From: JBDHRG01 sp039807445
GTDB lineage: Bacteria; Pseudomonadota; Gammaproteobacteria; Competibacterales; Competibacteraceae
Reading direction: 5' to 3'
Assembly: GCA_039807445.1 (NCBI GenBank)
Contig: JBDHRG010000030.1
Coordinates: 1-26,705 of the forward strand
Length of the DNA: 26,705 nt
A program made the position numbers and the translations under genes. Positions 15,180 to 22,526 of the stretch are shown here, one piece after another. Every line of letters begins with the position of its first letter. Position 1 is the first letter of the stretch. The notes beneath the pieces are model-generated. The model worked only from the letters and a program-made list of their open reading frames with translations. It ran no database searches and was not told where the DNA came from.

Positions 15180-17972
15180 TTGGCTCAGGCACGCAGAAAG
15201 AATGTGACGCCCGCGGGCGTCAAGATCGTCCGGCATCTCGGCTACGGCTTGCGCGAGATCGGCTTCCTGCTGCTGGCGGCGGTTGCCGTGTTCCTGCTCT
15301 TGTCGCTGGCGTCGTTCACGACCGCCGACTCGGCATGGACGCACACCGCCAGCGACGGCAAGATCGGCAACCTCGGCGGTGTCGCCGGCGCCTGGTTCGC
15401 CGACATCGCGCTGTACTTCTTTGGCTACGTCGCCTTCCTGATCCCGCTGGCGATCGCCTATGCCGGCTGGACCGTGTTCAAGCGCAATGCGCTGACCGAG
15501 CTCGACGCCGAGATCGTCGTGTTCCGCACCGTCGGCTTCCTGGTCACGATCGGCGCCGGCTGCGGGCTGGCTTCGCTGCTGCTCGTGCCGAAGGCCGGTT
15601 TTCTGCACGGCAACGGCGGCGGCATCGCCGGCGACATCGTCGGCGAGGGCCTGGTCGGCGCGTTCAGCTTCTACGGTGGCACGCTGTTCCTGCTGGCGCT
15701 GTTCCTGGCCGGTGTCACGCTGGCTTCGGGGCTGTCGTGGCTGGGGCTGATCGACCTGCTCGGCCGTGCCTGCTGGGAGCTGCTCGCCGCCCTGGGACGG
15801 CTCGCCGGCGCGCTCGGCGGGCGCGTGCTCATCGGCCGCGACGCGCCGGCCTCCGCAGCCGACCAGGCCGAGCAAGCCGCCGAGGGCAGCCGCCGCCGCG
15901 CCGAGCCCGAGCTCGGCGAGCTGGCCACAGCGGCGCCGGTGCCCGAAGCCGAGCCCGACGCTGCCTTGCCGCGTTTCAGCGCCCGCGAAACCGCGCCCGC
16001 GGTCGAGCCGCCGCGGCCGACCGCGGTGGCAGCCGTCGCTGCTGAGGACGAAGCTGCCACCGCCTTCGACGCGAACGATGCCGCGCCCGCGGCCGAAACC
16101 GCGTCGACCCGCGGGCGCGTCGAGCCCGCGTTCGAGTCCGAACCGGCGCCGTGGGAGGCCGGCGACGAAACCGGGCCGGTCCGCGCGCCGCTCGAGCCGC
16201 CGGCGCAGGGCACGCGCATCGAGCTGCCGCTCGCGGTGCTGTCCGGCGACGCGGACGACGATGACGACGCCGAGCCGCTGCCGGCCTTCGCGGCGACGCG
16301 CGTGCTGCCCGAAGCCGAGCTGGTGCTCGGCGGCGGCGCGGTGCGGTCCCGGGATGCCGATCCTGCGCCGCCCGCCAAGGCGGCGCCCGCCGCATCGCGC
16401 CCGCCGCAGCCGGGCTTGAGCGAGCGCGCGCACGCGGCGCTGTTCGAGCCGAAGCCGCGCCCGGTGCCGCTCGACCCGATCCCGCCGCTCGAACTGCTCG
16501 ACCTGCCGCGCGAGCGGGCCGCGGGCTACACGCCCGAAGTGCTCGAGGAGATGTCGCGCCAGGTCGAATCCAAGCTCGCCGAGTTCAACATCGACGTCGC
16601 CGTGGTCAACGTCGAGCCGGGGCCGGTGGTCACGCGCTTCGAGCTCGACCTGGCCCCGGGCGTCAAGGTCAGCCAGATCACCAGCCTGGCCAAGGACGTC
16701 GCGCGCGGGCTGTCGGTGGTCAGCGTGCGCGTGGTCGAGGTGATCCCGGGCAAGTCGGTGATCGGCCTCGAGATCCCCAACAAGCGCCGCCGGATCGTCC
16801 ACTTGCGCGAAGTGCTCGAGTCGTCCGCCTACCAGACCTCGAGCTCGCCGCTGACGGTGACGCTCGGCCACGACATCGGCGGGCGGCCGATCGTCGGCAA
16901 CCTCGCCAAGATGCCGCACGCGCTGGTCGCCGGCACCACCGGCTCGGGCAAGTCGGTCGCGGTCAACGGCATGCTGATCAGCATGCTGTACAAGGCCACG
17001 CCCGAGCAGCTGCGGCTGATCCTGATCGACCCGAAGATGCTCGAGCTGTCGATCTACGAAGGCATCCCGCACCTGCTGTCGCCGGTGGTCACCGACATGA
17101 AGGATGCCGCCAACGCGCTGCGCTGGTGCGTCGCCGAGATGGAGCGGCGCTACCGACTGATGGCAGCGCTCAAGGTGCGCAACATCGCTGGCTTCAACAA
17201 GCTCGTGCACGAGGCGATCGCCACCGGCGAGCCCATCCCCGATCCGCTGTGGAAGCCCGAAGACACCTTCGCCGACGAGGCGCCGTTGCTCGAACCGCTG
17301 CCGTACGTGGTGGTGGTGATCGACGAGCTCGCCGACATGATGATGATCGTCGGCAAGAAGGTCGAGGAGCTGATCGCGCGCCTGGCGCAAAAGGCGCGCG
17401 CCGCCGGCATCCACCTGATCCTGGCGACGCAGCGCCCCTCGGTCGACGTGATCACCGGCCTGATCAAGGCCAACATTCCGACCCGCATCGCGCTGACGGT
17501 GGCCTCGAAGATCGATTCGCGCACCATTCTCGACCAGATGGGTGCCGAGCAGTTGCTCGGCCACGGCGACATGCTGTACCTGCCGCCGGGCACCGGCTTC
17601 CCGCAGCGCGTGCACGGCGCCTTCGTCGACGACCACGAGGTCAACGCCGTGGTCGAGTACCTGAAGCAGACCGGCGAGCCCGCGTACATGGACGGCATCC
17701 TCGACGAGCCGATCGACGGCGGTCCGGTGTTCCCCGGCGATCCGCTGGCCGCCGGCGAGGGCAGCGGCGAGGGCGACCCGCTCTACGACCAGGCGGTGCG
17801 CGTGGTGCTCGAGAGTCGCCGTGCCTCGGTGTCGGGCATCCAGCGCCGGCTGAAGATCGGCTACAACCGTGCCGCGCGCCTGGTCGAAGAGATGGAGATC
17901 GCCGGCCTGGTCGGCCCGCTTCAACCCAACGGCAGCCGCGAAGTGCTGGTCGGCACGCCGGCCGAGGGCTGA
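15180..17972 (+). CDS. ftsK: DNA translocase FtsK
   Basis: Septum-anchored DNA pump that clears chromosome termini and activates XerCD at dif. 930 aa from TTG 15180 ('MAQARRKNVTPAGVKIVRHL'). Four membrane helices lie in residues ~22-195, followed by a Pro/Glu/Ala-rich linker to ~430. The motor then has Walker A GTTGSGKS at residues 585-592 and Walker B 'VVVVIDELADMMM' at 710-722, with 'LILATQRPSVDVITGLIKAN' after it. The C-terminal winged-helix gamma domain (from ~866, 'DPLYDQAVRVVLESRRASVS', ending '...GLVGPLQPNGSREVL') reads KOPS sites. In-frame ATGs at 15105 and 15117 are upstream alternatives, but that stretch is low-complexity and holds a promoter candidate. It is divergent from the GNAT-aat-ate operon; lolA follows after 63 bp. 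Confidence 0.96.
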   Translation: MAQARRKNVTPAGVKIVRHLGYGLREIGFLLLAAVAVFLLLSLASFTTADSAWTHTASDGKIGNLGGVAGAWFADIALYFFGYVAFLIPLAIAYAGWTVFKRNALTELDAEIVVFRTVGFLVTIGAGCGLASLLLVPKAGFLHGNGGGIAGDIVGEGLVGAFSFYGGTLFLLALFLAGVTLASGLSWLGLIDLLGRACWELLAALGRLAGALGGRVLIGRDAPASAADQAEQAAEGSRRRAEPELGELATAAPVPEAEPDAALPRFSARETAPAVEPPRPTAVAAVAAEDEAATAFDANDAAPAAETASTRGRVEPAFESEPAPWEAGDETGPVRAPLEPPAQGTRIELPLAVLSGDADDDDDAEPLPAFAATRVLPEAELVLGGGAVRSRDADPAPPAKAAPAASRPPQPGLSERAHAALFEPKPRPVPLDPIPPLELLDLPRERAAGYTPEVLEEMSRQVESKLAEFNIDVAVVNVEPGPVVTRFELDLAPGVKVSQITSLAKDVARGLSVVSVRVVEVIPGKSVIGLEIPNKRRRIVHLREVLESSAYQTSSSPLTVTLGHDIGGRPIVGNLAKMPHALVAGTTGSGKSVAVNGMLISMLYKATPEQLRLILIDPKMLELSIYEGIPHLLSPVVTDMKDAANALRWCVAEMERRYRLMAALKVRNIAGFNKLVHEAIATGEPIPDPLWKPEDTFADEAPLLEPLPYVVVVIDELADMMMIVGKKVEELIARLAQKARAAGIHLILATQRPSVDVITGLIKANIPTRIALTVASKIDSRTILDQMGAEQLLGHGDMLYLPPGTGFPQRVHGAFVDDHEVNAVVEYLKQTGEPAYMDGILDEPIDGGPVFPGDPLAAGEGSGEGDPLYDQAVRVVLESRRASVSGIQRRLKIGYNRAARLVEEMEIAGLVGPLQPNGSREVLVGTPAEG

Positions 17973-17985
17973 GCGAACCCGGCGC

Positions 17986-18012
17986 GGTGCCCGCGGTCGT
18001 AGTGCGGGCACC
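17986..18012. other. 9-bp stem-loop between ftsK and lolA
   Basis: GGTGCCCGC (17986-17994) and GCGGGCACC (18004-18012) are perfect inverted repeats with a 9-nt loop, filling most of the 63-bp gap. No T run follows, so it is not a canonical terminator. It could stabilise the ftsK 3' end or partly attenuate read-through into lolA. Confidence 0.5.
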
Positions 18013-18035
18013 CGCACGCCTTCACCGGAGAACCC

Positions 18036-18659
18036 ATGCCGCACACCCTGCTCAAGTCCCTCGCGCTGCTCGCCGCGGCGACGCTGACGCTGCCGGCGGT
18101 CGCCGAAGTGTCGGTGCAGCGCTATTTCCGCGAGCTGAAGTCGCTCGACGCCGACTTCGCGCAGACCGTGATCGACGCCAACGGCCGCGTCGCGCAGAAC
18201 AGCGCCGGCCACATGCTGATGGAGAAACCCGGCCGTTTCCGCTGGGATTACGCCTCCCCCGGCGAGCAGACCATCGTCGCCGACGGCCGCAGGCTGTGGC
18301 TCTACGACCCGGGGCTCGAGCAGGTCACGGTGCGCAAGCTCGACGATGCGCTCGGCGCCACGCCGCTGGCGCTGCTGTCGGGGGCCGCGCCGATCGACCA
18401 GGCTTTCCGCGTCGGCGCGGCGGTCGAACGCGACGGGCTGGTGTGGTTCGAGCTGACGCCGAAGCAGATGCAGGGCGACTTCCGCGTCCTGCGCGTCGCC
18501 TTCCGTGCCGAGGAACTGGCTGCGATCGAATTCGAGGACGCCTTCGGCCAGCGGACCCGGATCGACTTCAGGACGCTGAAGCGCAACGGCCCGGTCGACG
18601 CCGACAAGCTGCGCTTCACGCCGCCGCGCGGCGTCGACGTGATCGGCGAAGCGCCGTGA
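18036..18659 (+). CDS. lolA: Outer-membrane lipoprotein carrier protein LolA
   Basis: Periplasmic chaperone that takes lipoproteins from LolCDE to the outer-membrane receptor LolB. 207 aa with a signal peptide (residues 1-23, cleavage AVA|EVS), close to the family size. The half-barrel hallmarks are present: 'YFRELKSLDADFAQTVIDANG', 'GHMLMEKPGRFRWDY', 'QTIVADGRRLWLYDPGLEQV' and 'EFEDAFGQRTRIDF'. An RBS, GGAGA, precedes ATG 18036. Its stop codon overlaps the possible GTG start of rarA (GTGA), the same order as in Pseudomonas and E. coli. Confidence 0.96.
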   Translation: MPHTLLKSLALLAAATLTLPAVAEVSVQRYFRELKSLDADFAQTVIDANGRVAQNSAGHMLMEKPGRFRWDYASPGEQTIVADGRRLWLYDPGLEQVTVRKLDDALGATPLALLSGAAPIDQAFRVGAAVERDGLVWFELTPKQMQGDFRVLRVAFRAEELAAIEFEDAFGQRTRIDFRTLKRNGPVDADKLRFTPPRGVDVIGEAP

Positions 18660-20017
18660 CGGTGGCCGAGCGTCAGGGTGTGCCGCCGATGGGCGACGCA
18701 GACCGCGACGCGATCCGCCCGCTCGCCGACCGGCTGCGGCCGCGTACGCCGGCGGAGGTGGTCGGCCAGGCGCACCAGTTCGCGCCGGGCAAGCCGCTGC
18801 GCAAGGCGATCGAGGAGGGCCGCCCGCACTCGATGGTGCTGTGGGGACCGCCCGGCACCGGCAAGACCACGCTGGCGCGGATGCTCGCCGAGCACGGCGA
18901 CGCGCACTTCCTGAGCCTGTCGGCGGTGCTCGCCGGCGTCAAGGACGTGCGCGAGGCGGTCGCCGGAGCCGAGCGCGTCTGGGCGCGCGAGGGCCGGCGC
19001 AGCGTGCTGTTCATCGACGAGGTGCACCGCTTCAACAAGGCGCAGCAGGACGCCTTCCTGCCCTTCGTCGAAGACGGCACCGTGATCTTCGTCGGCGCCA
19101 CCACCGAAAACCCGAGCTTCGCGCTGAACAATGCGCTGCTGTCGCGCGCGCGCGTCTACGTGCTCAAGCGTCTCGAACCCGAAGACCTCGAGCGCCTGCT
19201 GTCGCGCGCGCTGGCCGATGCGGCGCACGGGCTCGGTGGCCGCGGGCTGGTGCTCGATGATGCCGACCGGACGCTGCTGGCGCGCGCCGCCGACGGCGAT
19301 GCGCGCCGCTGCCTGACGCTGCTCGAGCTCGCCGCCGAGCTCGCCGGGACCGGCGACCTGCACGCCGCGGTGCAGGAGGTCGTGCGCGACGGCGTGCGCC
19401 GCTTCGACAAGGGCGGCGACCTCCTCTACGACCAGATCTCGGCGCTGCACAAGGCGGTGCGCGGCTCGGCCCCCGACGCGGCGCTGTACTGGCTGTGCCG
19501 GATGCTCGACGGCGGCTGCGACCCGCTGTACATCGCACGGCGCGTGGTGCGCATGGCGAGCGAAGACATCGGCAATGCCGATCCGCGCGCGCTGCGCCTG
19601 GCGCTCGATGCCTGGGAAACCGCCGAGCGCCTCGGCAGCCCGGAAGGCGATCTGGCGATCGCGCAGGCGGTGGCGTACCTGGCGTGCGCGCCGAAGAGCA
19701 ATGCCGTATACACGGCGTTCAAGGCGGCGATGGCCGACGCCGGCGCCAACGGTACGCTCGAGGTGCCGGTGCACCTGCGCAACGCACCGACCCCGCTGAT
19801 GCAGGCGCTCGGCTACGGCAGGCGCTACCGCTACGCGCACGACGAGCCCGAGGCGTACGCCGCCGGCGAGACGTATTTCCCCGAGGCGCTCGGCGAGCGC
19901 CGCTACTACGTGCCGGTGCCGCGCGGGCTCGAGATCCGCATCGGCGAAAAGCTCGCCCACCTGCGCAGCCTCGACCGCAAGGCGCGCGGCGATTCCCCAT
20001 CTCCTCGTCGCGTATAA
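18656..20017 (+). CDS. rarA: Replication-associated recombination protein A (MgsA/RarA AAA ATPase)
   Basis: AAA+ clamp-loader-like ATPase acting at stalled replication forks. 453 aa from GTG 18656, against 447 in E. coli. Walker A is GPPGTGKTT (residues 64-72), Walker B 'VLFIDEVHRFNKAQQDAF', sensor 1 'VGATTENPSFALNNALLSR'. The C-terminal tetramerisation domain shows 'YDQISALHKAVRGSAPDAALYWL' and 'ASEDIGNADPRAL'. The GTG overlaps the lolA stop, which favours it by coupling. ATG 18689 with AGGGTG upstream would give a 442-aa protein starting MGDADRDAIRPLADRLRP and is equally acceptable. The stop codon overlaps the serS -10 box. Confidence 0.95.
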   Translation: MTVAERQGVPPMGDADRDAIRPLADRLRPRTPAEVVGQAHQFAPGKPLRKAIEEGRPHSMVLWGPPGTGKTTLARMLAEHGDAHFLSLSAVLAGVKDVREAVAGAERVWAREGRRSVLFIDEVHRFNKAQQDAFLPFVEDGTVIFVGATTENPSFALNNALLSRARVYVLKRLEPEDLERLLSRALADAAHGLGGRGLVLDDADRTLLARAADGDARRCLTLLELAAELAGTGDLHAAVQEVVRDGVRRFDKGGDLLYDQISALHKAVRGSAPDAALYWLCRMLDGGCDPLYIARRVVRMASEDIGNADPRALRLALDAWETAERLGSPEGDLAIAQAVAYLACAPKSNAVYTAFKAAMADAGANGTLEVPVHLRNAPTPLMQALGYGRRYRYAHDEPEAYAAGETYFPEALGERRYYVPVPRGLEIRIGEKLAHLRSLDRKARGDSPSPRRV

Positions 20018-20018
20018 T
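20013..20018 (+). promoter_or_regulatory. Consensus -10 box of a serS promoter
   Basis: A perfect TATAAT overlaps the rarA stop codon (20015-20017), 55 bp before the serS start. No good -35 is seen at 16-18 nt upstream. It indicates that serS has its own promoter in addition to read-through from rarA. Confidence 0.55.
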
Positions 20019-20073
20019 CGCTGGCCTTCGCGCCGGCGGTGCCGGCATAAAAAGCAAAACCCGGAGACCCCGA

Positions 20074-21345
20074 ATGCTCGATCCCAAGCTGCTGAGAACG
20101 GATCTCGAGGCGACCGCTGCCCGGATCGCCCGCCGCGGCGTTGCGCTCGACGTGGCGCGCATCGGCGAGCTCGAGGCGCGGCGCAAGGCGCTGCAGGTGC
20201 AGACCCAGGAGCTGCAGAACGAGCGCAACAGCCGCTCGAAGGCGATCGGCAAAGCCAAGGCCGAGGGCGAAGACATCGCCCCGTTGCTGGCCGAAGTCGC
20301 CGACCTCGGCGACAAGCTCAAGGCTGCCGAAGACGGGCTCGGCGAGCTCCAGACCGAGCTCGAGGCGATCTACCTCGGCATCCCGAACCTTCCCGACGCC
20401 TCGGTGCCCGACGGCGACGACGAAACCGGCAACGTCGAGCTGCGCCGCTGGGGTACGCCGCACGAATTCGAGTTCGAGCCGCAGGACCATGCCGATCTGC
20501 TCGACGGGCTGCTCGACTTCGACGCCGCGGCGAAGCTGACCGGTTCGCGCTTTTCGGTGCTGAAGGGGCCGCTGGCGCGGCTGCACCGCGCGCTGACGCA
20601 GTTCATGCTCGACCTGCACACCGCCGAGCACGGCTATCAGGAGGTCTACGTCCCGTACATGGTCAACGCCGCCTCGCTGCGCGGCACCGGTCAGCTGCCC
20701 AAGTTCGAGGAAGACCTGTTCAAGCTCGCCGGCGAGCTGCCGTACTACTTGATCCCGACCGCCGAAGTGCCGCTGACCAACTTCGCGCGCGACGAAATCC
20801 TCGAGGCCGATACACTCCCGCGGCAGTACGTCGCGCACACGCCGTGCTTCCGCTCCGAGGCCGGCTCGTACGGCAAGGATGTGCGCGGGCTGATCCGTCA
20901 GCACCAGTTCGACAAGGTCGAACTGGTGCACCTGGTGCGGCCCGAGGATTCCTTTGCCGCGCTCGAGCGCCTGGTCGGCCACGCCGAGGAAGTGCTGAAA
21001 CGCCTCGACATCCCGTACCGGACCGTGGTGCTGTGCACCGGCGACATGGGCTTCGGCGCAGCCAAGACCTACGACATCGAGGTCTGGCTGCCGGGGCAGG
21101 GCAGGTTCCGCGAGATCTCCTCGTGCAGCAACATGACCGATTTCCAGGCGCGGCGGATGCAGGCACGCTGGCGCAACCCCGAAACCGGCAAGCCCGAGCT
21201 GCTGCACACGCTGAACGGCTCGGGGCTCGCGGTCGGGCGCACCCTGGTCGCGGTGCTCGAGAATTACCAGCAGGCCGACGGCAGCGTGGCCGTGCCCGAA
21301 GTGCTGAAGCCGTGGATGGGCGGGATCGAGACGATACGCCCCTGA
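20074..21345 (+). CDS. serS: Seryl-tRNA synthetase
   Basis: Charges tRNA-Ser (and tRNA-Sec where present). 423 aa, against 430 in E. coli. The N-terminal antiparallel coiled-coil arm that grips the long variable arm of tRNA-Ser covers residues ~30-105 (Lys/Glu/Ala-rich helices). The class II catalytic core follows: motif 2 starts at residue 259 in 'FRSEAGSYGKDVRGLIRQHQF', and motif 3 'GSGLAVGRTLVAVLENYQ' starts at residue 382 with Arg389. 'CSNMTDFQARR' lies between them. GGAG (20063-20066) precedes ATG 20074. It closes the conserved ftsK-lolA-rarA-serS block. Confidence 0.97.
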   Translation: MLDPKLLRTDLEATAARIARRGVALDVARIGELEARRKALQVQTQELQNERNSRSKAIGKAKAEGEDIAPLLAEVADLGDKLKAAEDGLGELQTELEAIYLGIPNLPDASVPDGDDETGNVELRRWGTPHEFEFEPQDHADLLDGLLDFDAAAKLTGSRFSVLKGPLARLHRALTQFMLDLHTAEHGYQEVYVPYMVNAASLRGTGQLPKFEEDLFKLAGELPYYLIPTAEVPLTNFARDEILEADTLPRQYVAHTPCFRSEAGSYGKDVRGLIRQHQFDKVELVHLVRPEDSFAALERLVGHAEEVLKRLDIPYRTVVLCTGDMGFGAAKTYDIEVWLPGQGRFREISSCSNMTDFQARRMQARWRNPETGKPELLHTLNGSGLAVGRTLVAVLENYQQADGSVAVPEVLKPWMGGIETIRP

Positions 21346-21465
21346 GCGCGGACCGCAAGCGGCCGGCCGTGCACCGGCGGGCATCGGTGTGCCGAATGCG
21401 CCCTTTTACAAAACCGCGCCGAGTGTGGAACGATGGCGGGTCCTGGGGGCGGCGGGAAACGGGAG

Positions 21466-22044
21466 ATGAAACGACTGCTCGGAGCCTTGCTCGCGACGCT
21501 GACGATCGCCGCCGCGGCCGACGAGGTCGAGACGCGACTGCAGCGCGGACTGGATGCTTATCGCGGTGGGCGCTACGCCACGGCGCTGGAAGAGCTCGCG
21601 CTTGCCGCCGGCGGCATCCAGCAGCGCCTCGGTGCCGAGTACCGCGCGCTGCTGCCGGCACCGCCCGCCGGCTGGGATGCCGATGAAGCCGAGGTACGCG
21701 CGCTGACCGCGCCCGGCGCCGGCGTGCAGCTGAGCCGCCGCTATTTCCGCGAAGAAGAAGAACTCGCGCTCGAGATCAGCGTCGACTCGCCGCTGAGCGC
21801 CGGACTCGGCCTGCTGCTGACCGATCCCAAGCTGCTCGCCGCCGATCCGGCGGCCAGACCCTACCGGCACGGCGACTACCGCGGGCTGGTGCGGCGCAGC
21901 GGCGACGAGCTCGAGCTGTCCTTGCTGATCGGCGAGCGGCTGTTGCTGCGCCTGAGCGGCAGCAACCTCAAGGAAGACGGCGTACCCGAACGCCTGCTCG
22001 GCGCGATCGACTTCGCCGCGCTGAGCCGCAAGCTGCTCAACTGA
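21466..22044 (+). CDS. Secreted protein of unknown function, TPR-like N-terminus
   Basis: 192 aa from ATG 21466. Residues 1-18 are a short signal peptide (MKRLLGALLATLTIAAAA, cleavage before Asp19). Residues ~20-45 ('ETRLQRGLDAYRGGRYATAL') look like the first helix pair of a TPR/Sel1 unit. From ~75 on an alpha/beta segment has 'GVQLSRRYFREEEELALEISVDSP', and 'HGDYRGLVRRSGDELELSLL' later, suggesting a beta-sheet domain that binds or senses something in the periplasm. I do not recognise the family. Longer in-frame start 21433 would mask the signal peptide. It is 120 bp after serS and not clearly in its operon; its stop coincides with the end of the antisense sensor-kinase remnant. Confidence 0.7.
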   Translation: MKRLLGALLATLTIAAAADEVETRLQRGLDAYRGGRYATALEELALAAGGIQQRLGAEYRALLPAPPAGWDADEAEVRALTAPGAGVQLSRRYFREEEELALEISVDSPLSAGLGLLLTDPKLLAADPAARPYRHGDYRGLVRRSGDELELSLLIGERLLLRLSGSNLKEDGVPERLLGAIDFAALSRKLLN

Positions 22045-22305
22045 ATCGCCTCGATCACCGTCAACAGCAGGTTGCGCTCGGCGGCGAACCTGATCTCGCC
22101 GGCCTGGTGCAAGCTTTCGCCGAGACGCGCGAACTCGTCGTACAAGCGGCCCAGCGTGGCCTCGAGGCGGCGGCGTTCGTCGTCGAAGGTCGCGTAATCG
22201 GTCCCGACGCGCTCGAGCAGCACGCACCAGGCACCGAGCGGGGACGACGGCGGGGGCCTCCGGCAGACCGAGTCGGGCGAAATGCTCTCGCAGCTGTGGA
22301 TGCAT
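22041..22305 (-). pseudogene. 5' remnant of a sensor-kinase/PAS-type signalling gene, frameshifted and truncated
   Basis: Reading from ATG 22305 the minus strand gives 'MHPQLREHFARLGLPEAPAVVP', then at about 22225-22250 sense moves to another frame with 'AWCVLLERVGTDYATFDDER' and later 'FAAERNLLLTVIEAIQ'. Together these match the N-terminal helical region of many proteobacterial PAS sensor kinases and GGDEF proteins ('MHP.LRRQL.RLGLD...PP....W..LLERV...Y...D.DR..LE'), up to the point where the first PAS domain normally begins ('ERNLLL.VIEAIQ'). Homology ends there, at the stop codon of the convergent gene 21466-22044, with no kinase, PAS or GGDEF domain and no stop of its own. Both a frameshift and a 3' truncation are therefore present. 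No RBS is visible. It is inferred to be a relic of deletion, or an assembly join. Confidence 0.65.
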
Positions 22306-22390
22306 CGGTTTGGCGTGTCGAGGAAGGGGCCGGCGCGCGGGCGGTCCGCTGGATTGATGCAAGCATATCGGAAGCGGACTTTGGGTACCA

Positions 22391-22409
22391 AAATTCCAAA
22401 TAGGAATTT
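22391..22409. promoter_or_regulatory. Candidate LysR/CysB-type operator upstream of the sulfite reductase operon
   Basis: AAATTCC (22391-22397) and GGAATTT (22403-22409) form a perfect 7-bp inverted repeat around a 5-nt spacer. The inner 15 bp are ATTCC-N5-GGAAT, a T-N11-A LysR box with the same geometry as the aceB-proximal site. It sits just upstream of a -35 candidate in an AT-rich island (22380-22445) quite unlike the surrounding DNA. Confidence 0.5.
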
Positions 22410-22414
22410 AAATA

Positions 22415-22442
22415 TTGAAAAAAGGTAGTTCATGAATATATG
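22415..22442 (+). promoter_or_regulatory. Possible promoter of the cysI-like/DUF934 operon
   Basis: TTGAAA (22415-22420, 5/6), 16 nt, TATATG (22437-22442, 4/6). It is followed by an ~80-nt leader before ATG 22527. The palindrome immediately upstream suits activation by CysB or a related regulator. Confidence 0.45.
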
Positions 22443-22526
22443 GCCGCAGTGCTAGTTTCCCCCAGATTCGCGTGCGACCCCGGACCCCCGGAAAGAAGCC
22501 GTGCCCAGCCTCAGGTGTGCCAGCGC

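Noticed and set aside
14970..18212. Very long minus-strand open frame opposite ftsK
   Set aside because: GC-rich third positions of ftsK remove stops on the other strand; composition is Arg/His/Gln/Asp-rich nonsense and ftsK is certain.
20018..20073. T-box or other riboswitch in the serS leader
   Set aside because: The leader from the -10 box to ATG is about 50 nt, too short, and has no T-box sequence; T-boxes are mainly in Firmicutes.
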